DNA from: Zanthoxylum bungeanum
Taxonomy: Eukaryota; Streptophyta; Magnoliopsida; Sapindales; Rutaceae
NCBI GenBank assembly: GCA_019454045.1
Contig: SKCR01036773.1
Coordinates: 90,743-154,742 of the forward strand
Length of the DNA: 64,000 nucleotides
Direction: 5' to 3'
A program made the translations under genes and the position numbers. This document shows, piece by piece, positions 1 through 11,620 of the stretch (the first letter of the stretch is position 1; every line of letters begins with the position of its first letter). Below the pieces are notes generated by a model. It was given only the letters and a program-made list of their open reading frames with translations. It was not told where the DNA came from and searched no databases.

Positions 1-1291
1 CTCTATCTCCTAACACTATTCTTACTTCTACCCAATTACATAATACTTCTAAATAAACCTCATTACATTGAGGCGAATTGGTGAGAAGAGAATACAATGA
101 GATAAGGAGATAATAGGCTGGACACTCAGGTCCAATTTAATAAATTCTAAATTTATTACAATAATTTCCAAAATTACCCTCACCCATCTAATATCCATCC
201 GATATACATTATTCATACATACATCCAAGTATTCACACAAAGTATGTTATTCAATCAATCTAATCCAATTAATTAATCTTTGATTAATGGCCATCCAATG
301 TTCATACAACGATTTGATTTGCGCTAGTCAAACTCGTTTAAGAATAAATACTCAAAGTAAGTATTCTTGAATTATATCGAACTACAATTTTAAATACAAT
401 TTAAATTGTATCCAATACTAATTCATATTTAATTCCAAATTAAATAATTACACTTTTAATAGTGCATTTTAAACTTGGATTCCAAATCCAATCTTTATGG
501 GTCTCAAAGGCCCAATTAGTATCAATAATATTCAATTAAAGTCCAATGAGCTTTTAATTAATTCTTTTGGCTTGGGCTTTTATCCAAAATGGATCTAACC
601 CATAATGGCTAGGCCCAATAGGAATCATCCAAAGCCATAGAATCAATTTTGGCCCATTAGGCCCAATTAAATTACTAAAGGCCCAATAGTTATATTTTGG
701 ACTTTATGGAAATGGTTTTGGCCCGAATATAATCCAAGACTAAAATTTGGCCCAACCAAACCAATTAGCCAAATACAACAAATTAAATTAATATATCATT
801 CCAAATTAAATATTAATTCAATTAAAGTGCAATTAACACAATTAATTAATTAATCTAGTATTTCCAAAAATATTAATTAATCTAATTAATCATGGTTAAC
901 ATCTAATTTTTGTCCAACACAAATTTATCAAAATCAATTTTTCCAACATTCTTCACACTCACGGCAATACATGAAATTAACATCCAATTTTAATTTCCAT
1001 CTAATTAAATCAACAATTAACACTCAATTTCATATGAATCAACATATCTAATTATCTAATTCAAAAATTGACCATGAGCTTCCTAGGGTAATTTTCGGCC
1101 AAGGGGTAGGAATTAGGGAAAATTAATCTAATCAATTTTACACAATTCCAACAATGCACAAATCCAATTGAACACCATATAAACATATCGCAATAATCAA
1201 TTTAGGCAAAATCAAGCTCCAAGCCAAAATCCTAAATTAAAGCCCATAAACCCTAGAAATTAAATCAAGCTTAGATCTTTCTCTGAACCTT
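1..1291 (-). mobile_element. 5' leader of an upstream Ty1/copia copy, truncated by window edge
   Basis: This stretch aligns almost base for base with 13931-15214, the region between gag and the primer site of the downstream copia copy, and more loosely with 60860-62339. It holds no usable reading frame. Its right edge abuts LTR A1 at a decayed tRNA-Met-type primer site (near 1280-1290), so it is the 5' internal end of a minus-strand copia element whose body lies left of the window. Confidence 0.75.
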
Positions 1292-4200
1292 TGTAAGTGT
1301 CCTAGACATGCCACGGGATCTCTACGTGTGATTCGTGTGTGAATAAAATCAAAATTAAGTTGCGGATGACTTACATTGATCGGTTGAGTTCAAAAATTTT
1401 ATGGATGTTGAAGCTTCCAAGCTCATTGGTGAGTATCCCTATCACCTTCATTTGACTCTCATATGTGCTAGCAAGAACAAAAAATAACAGATTTTGCTCT
1501 CCAAGAGAAGCAACACATAAGCCTGGAGAGAGGTTGGAATTGGCCCTTGGAGATCAGAGGCCAATCGGCCTAAATCACCAAAGGCCTTTCGGCTATGCTT
1601 CAAAAGCATAAGACCATTTCGGCCAAATCATAGATAAGCTAATTACTTCAATTCAAAGGATTCAATGGCCACGTGGCCATAAGGAAAATAAGAGATTAAT
1701 GGCCTCTGTATTTATGTCTTCGGCCAATTGATTTTGATTTCTTTGTGGCCATTTGGCCTAAAATACTAGGGAGAAAAGAGAGTTAATGGCCATTCGGCCC
1801 TAAATCGAAAAAGAGAATAATTGATAATGAATAATCATTAATTGAATATATCTTTTTCAAAAGACAAAGAGTGTTTTACAAGATTCCACCAAAATCCATC
1901 ACCCATTTCTATCATCGAAGATGACTAATGATGTAAGTGAAGTGGGCCCCACTTTAAATTCAAATTTCAAGTGGGCTTGCTCAACACACTTTTGGGCTCG
2001 GGCTCGTTTAATCCGATTAAACGAATTTTCCGTCGTGACTTAATTAAATTCAATTTAATTAAATAATAATGCCTAGCAAAATTATTACGAAAGTCACTCA
2101 CGAATTATTTCCAAATTAATCGGTTTGTTAGAATTAAAATCCAATTTAATTCCTCGTTGAAATCTAATTTCATTTAATATATCAAATATATTATTTAGCC
2201 CAATTAAATAAATTAAATAGTAAAATCTAACTTAACTATTAAATTTATTTTACCGATTAATTCTAAATTAATCGCGTTCTCTCCTCTCGAAGAATTTAAT
2301 CCCAGATAAATTCTCGATGAATTTAATCCCAGATAAATTATCGACGTAATTAATTCCAGATTAATTCTTTCTCTGATAATTAATCTCAGATTAATTCTTG
2401 TCGTAATTAATCCCAGATTAATTTTCTCTCTCTTAATCAATCCCAGATTAATATTGTTCGAGTCAAACATCATCGTTGAATCTTTGGGATGTGACCCAAG
2501 AGATCCCTGGATATGTTGGCAGTAAATACGGTTATCGAACTATCCGAATACGTACGTATCCGGTGCCACGTACTTACCGATTTACAAGACATGGTTGGCT
2601 TCTAGCAAAGCACTGTGCCTACCCAATTCTCCAGAAATATTCTACTACGGAATATATGATCTTTGACAGGCGTAGTATACGTAGTATTGCGTATTACGAT
2701 CTTGTTGGACAATTATGACCCATAGCATCACTATTTGTACAGATCGTGGTGTTGTTGTACAATTTAACTATGTGACAAGGAGATTGCACTCTTATCATTT
2801 GTGATTAGATCACTTAGATATATAGATGATAGGAGGTCCTGATGATTAGTTCCTGGATTGATATGATATGAGACAGTATCAGTCCTCGAAGGATTAATCA
2901 TTAAATATCCATAGTCGTAGTATTATCGAGACTGGACATCGATAATGCGGAATAGACTAATATTGCACTTGTGCGAGTTGTGAGGGCACAATAGCATAGT
3001 TCTCATATATATGGGTATTGGATACTCATGCAAGTGTAATAGGAGGTTGTGTTTACCGATGGTACGGAAACAGCTTCGCTCTGGATAGACCTCTCGGAAT
3101 TTCATTGGTGGTATGACTACGTGTCTATGGAAGTCCGAAATCAGGGTAGGTGTATTTGGTCTTAACCTGAGACTTGCACCGCTAATACTTACGACAATCA
3201 ATATGCTTTGGTTTTGGTCGTCCAGGACTTTAACCGGTTTCGTGTACGCCTTTGCTGGGTATATTGAGAATCATAGTGTATTGGGTGTGATGTCAAGACG
3301 AAAGTATCACTCCAGTCATAGTGGAGATGATGTCACGTAGGATACGGAACTAGTACTCTTAAGTACTGCAGTCATTGGGATGAGATGACTAGGTCATGTT
3401 CATCAGATTATAGAGACTAGTTACCAGACATCCGACATATGCTTCGTACGGGGCAGACACAATTCCACCCCAGGCCTAGCATGTGACACCTCGATACTGG
3501 ATCGCAATACATAATACTACGTATAATACGCCTGACATAGATTATATATTCCAGTAAGAATATTTCTAGAGAATTGGGTAGGCACGGTGCTTTGCTAGAA
3601 GCCAACCATGTCTTGTAAATCGGTAAGCACGTGGTACGAGGTACGCACGTATTCGGATAATCCGATGACTGTATTTACTGCCAACATATCCAGGGATCTC
3701 TTGGGTCGCTTCCCAAAGATTCACCGATGACAGTTGATTTAATTAGAATTAATCTGGGATTAATTAAGAGAGAAAATTAATCTGGGATTAATTAAGAGAG
3801 AGAAAATTAATCTGGGATTAATTGAGGTATTATTTAATCTGGGATTAAATGTGTTCGGAAGAGAGAGAACGCGATTAATTTGGAATTAATCGGTCAAATA
3901 AATTTAATGGTTAAATTTGATTTTTCTATTTAATTTATTCGTATGGGCTAAAATTAATATATCGGATATATTAATATGAATTGGATTTCATTACGAAATT
4001 AAAGTTGGACTTTAATGCGAACGAACGAATTAATTTAGAATTAATTCGTAGACGACGTTCGTAATATATTTGCGAGGTATCTTTATTTAATTAAATTAGA
4101 TTTAATTATTTTGCGACGAAACTCCGTTTAATCGGATTAAACGGAACCGAGCCGCGGCAAATATTCGTAGAGACATTTGAATTTTGAATTCAAATGTGGG

Positions 4201-5480
4201 GCCCACTTCACATGTGGTAGTTGGGAGGGTAGTTGGCATTTATGCCAAGCCACCCACCATCCAACTACCTTGGAATGGTTTTGGTGAAACCATTTACCCA
4301 ACTACCTTGTTTAGGTAAAATGGTAAATTGGTTTTACCTAAAACTCTTCTCTCTTTCTCATTTGTGTATGCATCCCACTTCTAACACACTTGAAACAAAA
4401 GAAACCCTAAAATCCTCTCTCCATGGGCGTGAGCTTCTAGCCTTCTTCTCTTTGAATTTGTGGCAAAATCAACAAAGCTAGCACTTGGAGAAATCAACTA
4501 AGGTGATAGGGAACCACTTCAAGAGATGGAATCATCAACAAAGGAAAGATCTTGGAGATCTTCCTCTCAAAATTTTAAAGCTCAAATCCGTTCATTATAA
4601 GTATTTCGCAACTTATTTTGAATTTATGAACACCTTTTTATGCTTATTAGATCCTTGGCATGTTCTAGGAACACTAACAGATCTAGTATCGGATGTCACA
4701 TGCAAGGCATGGGGCTGGAGTTGTGTCTACCCCATACAAAGCATATATCGGATCACTAGCAACTTGTCTCTTTAGGATCGAAAAGTCATGACCTGGTCAT
4801 ACTTTCCCGATGGCTATAGCACTTAGAGAATCAGTTTTGTATCTCTACGTGATCATCATCTCCATATGATTGAATTGATACTTCCATCTTGACATCACAT
4901 CCAATACACTACGATTCTCAGTATACTGAGAAGAGGCGTATACAGAACCTGTTAAAGCCCTGGATGACCAAAACCAAAGTATATTGATTGTCGCAAGTAT
5001 CAACGATGCAAGTCTCAAGTTAAGGCCAAATACACCTACCCTGATTCGGATTCCCATAGACACATAGTCATACTACCAATGGGATTCCAAGGGGTCTATC
5101 CAGAGCGAAGTTGTTTCGGTACCATCGGTAAACAGAACCTCTTATTACACTTGCATGAGTATCCAATACCCAAATATATGAGAACTATGTTGTTATGCTT
5201 CCATAACACCCACAAGTGTAATACTAGCGTATTCCGTATTATCGATATCAAGTCTCGATAATACTACGACTAGGGATATTTAATGATTAAACCTTAGTGG
5301 ATTAATACTGTCTTATATCTCATTAATCCGGAACTAATCATAAAGACTTTTATCATTTATATATCCAGGTAATCCAATTACAAATAATAAAAGAGCAATT
5401 TTCTTTGTCACATAGGTAATTTTTACAACAACACCATGTTTTGTACAAATAGTGACGTTATGGGTCATAATTATCCAAAA
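1292..5480 (-). repeat. Left (3') LTR of copia element A, interrupted by a solo LTR
   Basis: Plus-strand ends are TGTAAGTGTCC and a decayed TCCAACA (here TCCAAAA). Without the nested insertion and its target duplication it is about 2.2 kb, matching the right LTR at 15215-17387. It carries an iterated TTAATCCCAGATTAA-like motif (about 2290-2455) followed by a block conserved in all LTRs of this family. It is flanked by internal sequence on both sides (leader on the left, polypurine tract on the right), so it is shared by two tandem element copies. Confidence 0.8.
2703..4679 (+). mobile_element. Solo LTR of the same copia family, inserted in opposite orientation
   Basis: The segment starts TGTTGGACAATT, ends CACTAACA and is flanked by the 5-bp duplication GATCT (2698-2702 and 4680-4684). 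Removing it and one GATCT restores collinearity with the right LTR near 16590. Its first part (2703 to about 3860) is the reverse complement of the host LTR family, including the tandem TTAATCCCAGATTAA motif at about 3745-3850. The rest (about 3860-4679) is more diverged. It is probably the product of LTR-LTR recombination of a plus-strand element. Confidence 0.88.
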
Positions 5481-5495
5481 ATCTCCCACTTGGCC
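5481..5495 (-). other. Polypurine tract of copia element A
   Basis: On the minus strand this reads as a purine-rich AAGTGGGAGAT run directly before the LTR, the position where plus-strand DNA synthesis is primed. The identical sequence lies at 56578-56592 beside the LTR of copia element B. Confidence 0.75.
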
Positions 5496-5785
5496 TATAG
5501 TCAATCACTCAAGTGTCTAACACCTAAACTATGTATGGGTCGTTCAAACGTCTGCTGAGAAACAGGTTTAGTCAGCGAATTTACAAGGTTATCATCTGAT
5601 GCGATTTATTCGATCATCACATCACCATGATGTATGATTGAACGAATCAGATGAATTAGTTGAAGCACATACTTGGATCATTGATGCGACCGTGGTTCTT
5701 TAGCCTGTGTTGTAGCTAGCTCAACTATTAACAGAACTACTCCAAATCCAATTAGGATTATATATATCCAAAATGCTTCTTTTGC
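5496..5785 (-). pseudogene. Copia pol relic: RNase H C-terminus
   Basis: Minus-strand translation across several frames gives recognisable pieces of the copia RNase H tail: AKEPRSH, a YVL..IHLIR-like stretch, HGDVMIE, and a DDN...TKP-like segment close to the polypurine tract. Stops and frameshifts interrupt it. Homologous DNA at about 56593-56880 confirms the boundary: similarity ends around 5780, where the Tat-like element is joined. Confidence 0.65.
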
Positions 5786-6139
5786 AATTCCGGGATACGT
5801 CCCAGGGTCGAGAGCCCACTACATCATCAGTTGTAGTTCTGGGATGCATCCTAGGGTCGATGACCCACTACATCATTTCTTTTAGGATATGTCCCATCAG
5901 TTGCAGTTCCGGGATGCGTCCCAGGTCGAGAGCCCGCTGCATTATCAGCACAGTTCACATATGGTGGTTCGGGAATGAAGCCCAGAGAGCTAGGCACCTC
6001 GCCACCTATCAACTCAGTTCGAAGCAATAGGCAAGTCATGTGGTAGTTGGCGAGCCAGGTAAGTAAAAATACATTGCATAAACTTTGATAGGATTGTCAT
6101 TGTCACACACTGCACAAGTCCCATCAAAGTGGGGGTGAC

Positions 6140-6391
6140 TGTAGGCACTATATTTTTGCATATAAGTCCCAATGATAAGTCTTACATAGAGACACTACCT
6201 CTTTAAATTGTGGAAGTCACAGGAAACGGACGTCGGAAAGGAAGAGTTAAAAATTGACACCTTGTTGGATTTAATTTATTTGCTTAGCTTTGGGTTTGCT
6301 TGTTGGACCTCTGTTTTAAAACACATCCTTAGCCCAAATCCCTGCAAACCCACACACCACCAAACCACACACCTAAGCCCACAAAAAATAA
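6140..6391 (+). repeat. 5' fragment of Tat-like LTR (C1, leading copy)
   Basis: It begins TGTAGGCACTATATTTTTGC directly after a polypurine tract (GTGGGGGTGAC) and matches the first 250 bp of the LTR at 8284-10447 closely. It then breaks off into unrelated sequence, so it is a truncated LTR left by rearrangement. Confidence 0.7.
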
Positions 6392-6529
6392 TGAATCAGT
6401 GTCAGTTTCAAGGATTTGAGGCCCATATTAGTATCATTTTCGGGAAGGAATCTCAGAAGGTGAAGCCCATATTATCAGCAGTGGAAAGGAAGAGTTCCGT
6501 GGAGTGAGTGAGTGAAAAAAAAAAGAAGT
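6392..6529 (+). repeat. Junction segment of element C1
   Basis: Short non-coding stretch joining the truncated LTR to the conserved module. It carries fragments that resemble the minisatellite unit (GTATCA, GAGGCCCA-like words), so it is probably a decayed minisatellite edge. Confidence 0.35.
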
Positions 6530-7270
6530 CTTTGATTGTTAGGCATATGTCCAGTGATGACATTGTTTGCTGTAAGGTGAAACTTTAGAAACGATAAGTG
6601 CGAGATGCGCTCTCGTCCGGTATTCTGAGTGGTTGATCTCGGCTAGACTCTTGAGCCTTGATTACGGGATCCTAATAATAGAAGCCTGAGTGGTCGGTGA
6701 GATGACCAGTTGAAGAGATTGTGGATCAGTGAATGACTGTTTGCCTAGATTTCCATCCTGGTTTACGTATGCTATGATTTATGATATGGTTGGAAACAAA
6801 AAAAAAGTCTTTGAAAAGAGAAAGGAAAAAAAAATTGGCCACCTATAACCGATAAGCGTGAAGCTACCCATGGGCGAGTATTATGACCACCATGAGGAGA
6901 AATATTACCTTAAAGGGTAGTGTGTCGAAAAGAGAAAGAAAGAAAATAAAAAAGAAAAATAAAAAGAAAAAGAAAAAGAAAGTTCAAAATGGAAAAAAGG
7001 AAAATGAAGAGACAAAAGAAAAAAGAAGAAAACTGCATCATGTTGAGTACGAGGAAGTAATCACAGAGTATGATCAAGACATCTCGGTTGGTTAGACCCA
7101 CTGATCCAATTCTCCGAGATAAAATCATCGAGTTGGCTTCTTAAGGATTAAGCAGCGAAAGAGCCTTGGCACACACACACCAGGAGTCTAGTTCAGATCA
7201 TTCATTCAGACGAGTGGATTTGAGTGTATTAAGTACTTTGAAGGTTCTCTAGTTTCGATGCGAAGCATCC
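6530..7270 (+). other. Conserved non-coding 3' module of gypsy elements (copy 1)
   Basis: The block aligns in order with 52340-53060 (same strand) and with the reverse complement of about 22375-23090 in the Athila-like element. The strongest part is an 80-nt core at 6841-6920, containing CTACCCATGGGCGAGTATTA and ACCACCATGAGGAGAAAT. A purine-rich A/G tract (about 6925-7035) follows, then a second conserved arm. All three forward frames carry a stop inside or at the core, so it is not protein coding. Function unknown. Confidence 0.7.
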
Positions 7271-7345
7271 TTTGAGGAAGAAAACATGTTTAGTTATCAA
7301 GACTATCTCATAAGAGGCAATACAGCATGCTGATATACAATCAGT

Positions 7346-7690
7346 CTTGAAAATGGAGAATGGGGCGAGGCCCACACCAGTATCAGTTTGGGGCGAGGCT
7401 CACACCAGTATCAGTTTGAGGGCAAGGCCCACACCAGTATCAGTTTGGGGTGAGGCCCACACCAGTATCAGTTTGGGGCGAGGCCCACACCAGTATCAGT
7501 TTGAGGCGAGGCCCACGTCAGTATCTGTTTGAGGGCGAGGCCCGCATCAGTATCAGTTTGGGGGCGAGGCCCACATCAGTATCAGTCTGGGGGTGAGGCC
7601 CACATCAGTATCAGTCTGGGGGCGAGGCCCACATCAATATCAGTTTGAGGGCGAGGCCCCACTACATCATCAGTTTGAGGGCGATGCCCA
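7346..7690 (+). repeat. Minisatellite, about 28-bp GCGAGGCCCACA unit
   Basis: About eleven head-to-tail copies of a unit built on GGGCGAGGCCCACACCAG followed by TATCAGTTTG, with small length and base differences. It lies in the 3' internal region of element C1, between the conserved module and the LTR. Open frames over it are only the repeat read in different phases. Confidence 0.85.
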
Positions 7691-8125
7691 CATTATCAGC
7701 GATATTGAGATGCGTCCCAAGGTCGAGGCCACCATTGTCAGTTCCAGTTCCGGGATGCGTCCCAGAGTCGAGGGCCCATTATATCATCAGTTGTAGTTCC
7801 GGGATGCGTCCCAGAGTCGAGGACCCACTACATCATCAATTTAAGGGCGAGGCCCACATCGTCAGCGGTATTGGGATGCGTCCCAAGGTCGAGGCCCCCA
7901 TTGTCAGTTACAGTTCTGGGATGCGTCCCAGGGTCGAGGGCCTACTACATCATCAGTTGTAGTTCTGGGATGCGTCCAGGGTCAAGGACCCACTACATTA
8001 TTACTTTTAGGATGTGTCCCATGGTCGAGGGCCCACACATCAATTGCAGTTTCGGGATGTGTTCCAGGGTCGATGGTCCACTGCATCATCAGCACAGTTC
8101 ACAACCGGTGGTTCGGGAACGAAGC
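7691..8125 (+). repeat. Second minisatellite, about 50-bp GGGATGCGTCCCAGGGTCGAG unit (shown in part)
   Basis: Diverged copies built on GGATGCGTCCCAGGGTCGAG and CATCATCAGTTGTAGTTC. A shorter array of the same unit lies at about 5786-5960 in the leading copy. The unit shares the words TCGAG, GGCCCAC and ATCAG with the 28-bp array beside it, suggesting common origin. Confidence 0.75.
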
Positions 8126-8283
8126 CCAGAGGTCGAGGCACCTCGCCACCACATCAACTCAGTTCGAAGCAACAGGCAAGTCAGGTGGTAGTTGGGGAGC
8201 CAGGTAAGTAAAAATACATTGGATAAACTTTGATAGGATTATCATTATCACACACTGCACAAGTCCCATCAAGTGGGGGCGAC

Positions 8284-10447
8284 TGTAGGCACTGTATTTT
8301 TACATATAAGTCCCAATGATGAGTCTCACATGGAGACACTACCACTTTAAATTATGGAAGTCGAGGGAAACGGATGTCAGAAGGGAAGAGTCAGAAATTG
8401 ACACCTTGTTGGATTTAATTCGTTTGCTTAGCTTCGGGTTTACTTGTTGGACCTCTGTTTTAAAACACATCCTTAGCCCAAACCCCTGCAAACCCACACA
8501 CCACCAAACCACACACCAAAGCCCACAAAAAAGACCAAGCCCACGCCCAAATGGACCAAAGCCAAGCCCATCACCTTCCCAAATAATAAAATCACATATT
8601 AAACACATGCTAAAATCAAGACAAATCACCTTCACAAATTAAAAGATTCAAATCAAATCTCATCAAACACCTTCCTAATTCAATTAAATAAAATCCCTAA
8701 TCAAAAGAGAAAAAATCAAATCAAATTAAATCGCATCCCTAATTAAATAGATTTTTCCTTATAGAACACTAATTAAGAAGATAACCCCCATAGTTACATA
8801 AATACTTTCCTATTCGCATAAGGATTACCCCAAACTTTGCCTATAAAAATAAGCCAAAACCCACCTTAGAACCCCTAAACTCTCACGGCAAAACACAAAA
8901 AAGAAAACACTAAGCTCACATTCTCTCACCCCAGTGCAAGACACGACACTTTGAAACAGCAAACCACTCCACTCACACTGCCTCAACTTCACGCAAATAC
9001 CCCCCTGACCAGCAGCCCTTTACGCTACTAACAGTCCACTTCATTCACGCCATCACCCGCCACTAACAGTCCACTCCAATCACCCCAAACAACACCTTCA
9101 CAAACAGCCCTCACACTTCCTCTATCCACGCACAAATACTGCCCTTACACTGCCTTCAATTCGCACAAATAATAACCCTCACACAGCCATCATTCAGGTC
9201 ATAAATAACAGCCCTCACACTACCCTCATCAACCACAAATACTACCCTCATAAAGCCCCTGAACTGCACGCATCAGCCCCCCAAAACAATCCCCATTCAC
9301 CGTAAAACCGCACTAAAAAAAACTACCCGGTAATTACCGAGAGACATCCCCATAAACTGCATCTTAACCACAGAAAAATAGCCCAGTAAACTGCGCAATT
9401 ATCACCACAAATCTTCCCAGTAAATCCCTCTATTGCCACCGAAAATTATGCCCAGTGAACTATCTTATATCACCGAAAGTTCTGCCTTGAAACAGAGCCC
9501 AAATACTGTTAAAACAGTGAGTCAATAGCAGCCCAAAACAGTGAAGCAATGAAGCAAAACAAAGAACCAGTAAATCGGAAAAGCCGCGGAGCATCAACCC
9601 TTCCGACAACCGCGTAACGCACTTCTAAGAGACGACTTAAGAGGTTAGACCTAAGGGCACCCTTTTTATTTAGTCTCCATTATTTTTTTATTTTCCTATT
9701 TTACTTCGCATGAGTATTGTTGATTGGTATATGCTATGAATTTTGCATGAATGGAATATGTGTTCTCTCTTGCGGTATATCGGATGGAAACCATAACGTA
9801 AATTCCATAGCCGAATCCGAATGAACGGTAGTGTGGTCTGCACTCGAGATACAATGCCACATACCGCTTGAGAGACAAACATATTTCATCTCATCCAACC
9901 TTGTGTTTGAGCATGATTTAGCCGTTAGTATGTTATTTATTTTTTTAAGCATGATTTAGTTGTTAGTATGTTATTTCTTTATGCATGGTTTAGTTATCTG
10001 CTTTCGCATTCAGAATTTAATTTACGTTTATGTTTAGGTTGTTATTTATTTTTTCGTGTTTGATAATTCAATATGCTCATGAGATTATTGTGTGTTATCG
10101 TGCGTTTGCCGTTATGATGACTTACTTTTAAAGCAAGCAAACTTAGATATAGGATTTTCTTTTACGAATGCGAACTAGATGTAGGTTATTCTTGAATATA
10201 TATGTTGCGTAGACTCGGTTATATTATCGCATAAATCCATTCATTACAAGTGGCATAAGTAAGGGACCATTCCGAAACCAACGGTTTGAGGTCTTCCCTT
10301 GCTAGGGGTGAATGCGGCCTTAAATCTTTATCCCAGTTCACACTGGGTGGTAACTCCATTATCCTCGATTTAGTTCCTTGTAGACTATTCCGTACTCCCG
10401 ACTAGGCCGCGAGCCTAGAACAGCATCGCCGATTTCTGTGTCCTACA
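8284..10447 (+). repeat. LTR of Tat-like element C1
   Basis: It starts TGTAGGCACTGTATTTTTAC immediately after a polypurine tract (CAAGTGGGGGCGAC, 8270-8283) and ends TGTCCTACA. It is homologous along its length to 48202-50684, including a C-rich middle part and a 3' part with CTTCCCTTGC and GTGCGGCCTTAAAT. It is the 3' LTR of a plus-strand element. No open frame of interest. Confidence 0.75.
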
Positions 10448-11620
10448 GTCCCAATAGATCTTTATTCCTAGAATAAAGCCTGCTGCTCCCAGGTATTCTA
10501 TGAGGAATTTTAATGAAAGCCAAGCTTTCACCGATTATATTATAGGAATGTTATTGCTAAGAAGCAATACATCATCAACATATAGGACATTCATTGTCAG
10601 TGCTCTCCCACTAACCTTTATATATATATATATATATACAAGAATCCTCTTCGTTTTGATTAAATCATATACCATTATGATTTCATCAAAACGCTGGTTC
10701 CAAGAACGATATGCTTGCTCCAATCCATAAATGGATCGATTTATCTTGCAAACCTTGTTTTCATATTTGACACGACAAAAACCGTCAGGATATTACATAC
10801 AAACATCCTCCAAAAGGTTTTCGTTAAGGACAACAGTTTTGGCTTCCAGCTGTCATATTTCATAAATGAAATATGTAGTTATAGAAATCATTATCCGAAT
10901 GGATTTAATCATGGCAATAGGTGAAAAAGTTTCATCGTAGTTGACACTTTGTCTTTGATGATACCCTTTCTGTACAAGCCTAGCTGTATACATTTCATGT
11001 TGTCATCCATGTATGTCTTCCTTGAAGACTTATATAGTACCAATAGGCACAATACCTTCTGGTACATCAACCAGTGTCCAAACTTAGTTGTATACATGGA
11101 ATCCATTTCGGACTTCATAGCACATTGCCATAAAAGGAGTCGATGCCTTGTATCACTTCCTCATACGTAGCCAGTTTGTCTTCCTCAATAAGATTAACAT
11201 CTACATGAGGTGAGATCAGAAACCCATACCTCCCAGGTTATTTTCTGACTCTCTCCGACCTACGCGATCTTGTGTATTTGAAGATTGTTGTACAGTTTCA
11301 TCTCTGATGAACTGTTCATGTTCCATGAGGACTCGGTGCCTGGAACAGTATTACTCTGATTTTCATCGAGTTTTACTTTCCTCCCACTTACCACTGTATA
11401 TCGGAGTTCCTCTTAGGAAAACCGCATAGAGAGCAACAATCACATTGTTCTCTTATGAGTTGTATAAGTACTATACTTTGGTTTCCCTATGACAACCTAA
11501 AAATAAGCACTTATCCGATTTGGGTTCTAGTTTAGTACCATTAAAACATATGCCCAGCAGTCCCAAATCTTCAGGAATGAGAAACTCAGTTTCTTTCCTG
11601 TTCATATATAATATGAAGTC
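10448..11620 (-). pseudogene. Copia pol relic: reverse transcriptase and integrase tail
   Basis: The minus strand encodes MEQAYRSWNQRF and LYVDDVLLLSNN, the copia RT region with the catalytic YVDD (near 10566-10580). Upstream in coding order lies AMKSEMDSMYTT (about 11060-11120), the start of the RVT_2 domain. Before that, FLGCHRETK-like and LKIWDCWAY pieces belong to the integrase C-terminal part. Reading frames change repeatedly, and a TA microsatellite (10618-10638) interrupts RT. Intact copia pol is one frame of over 1,000 residues, so this is decayed. Confidence 0.75.

Larger units (their letters stand above)
5780..10447 (+). mobile_element. Truncated non-coding Tat/Ogre-like gypsy element C1 nested in copia A
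   Basis: This insert separates the copia RNase H relic from the copia RT relic. It contains the 3' part of a plus-strand element: minisatellite-bearing 3' internal region, polypurine tract and a 2.16-kb LTR. A rearranged leading copy (about 5780-6391) contributes a second polypurine tract and the first 250 bp of an LTR. No gag or pol reading frame is visible. Related DNA occurs at 48202-54437. Assignment to the Tat/Ogre group rests on LTR style, the primer site of the second copy and 3' tandem repeats. I did not find a clear target duplication. Confidence 0.65.

Noticed and set aside
2476..3340. Frames of 60-92 residues recurring in copia LTRs (also near 5079, 16368 and 56022)
   Set aside because: They recur because the LTR recurs, with stops at different places in each copy, and they lack protein-like constraint.
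7346..8125. Regular repeats that might be taken for a CRISPR array
   Set aside because: Units are directly tandem with no unique spacers, and the genome is a plant nuclear genome.
7347..8191. Frames of 61-106 residues over the minisatellites
   Set aside because: They are repeat-derived peptides in different phases with no start context or conservation.
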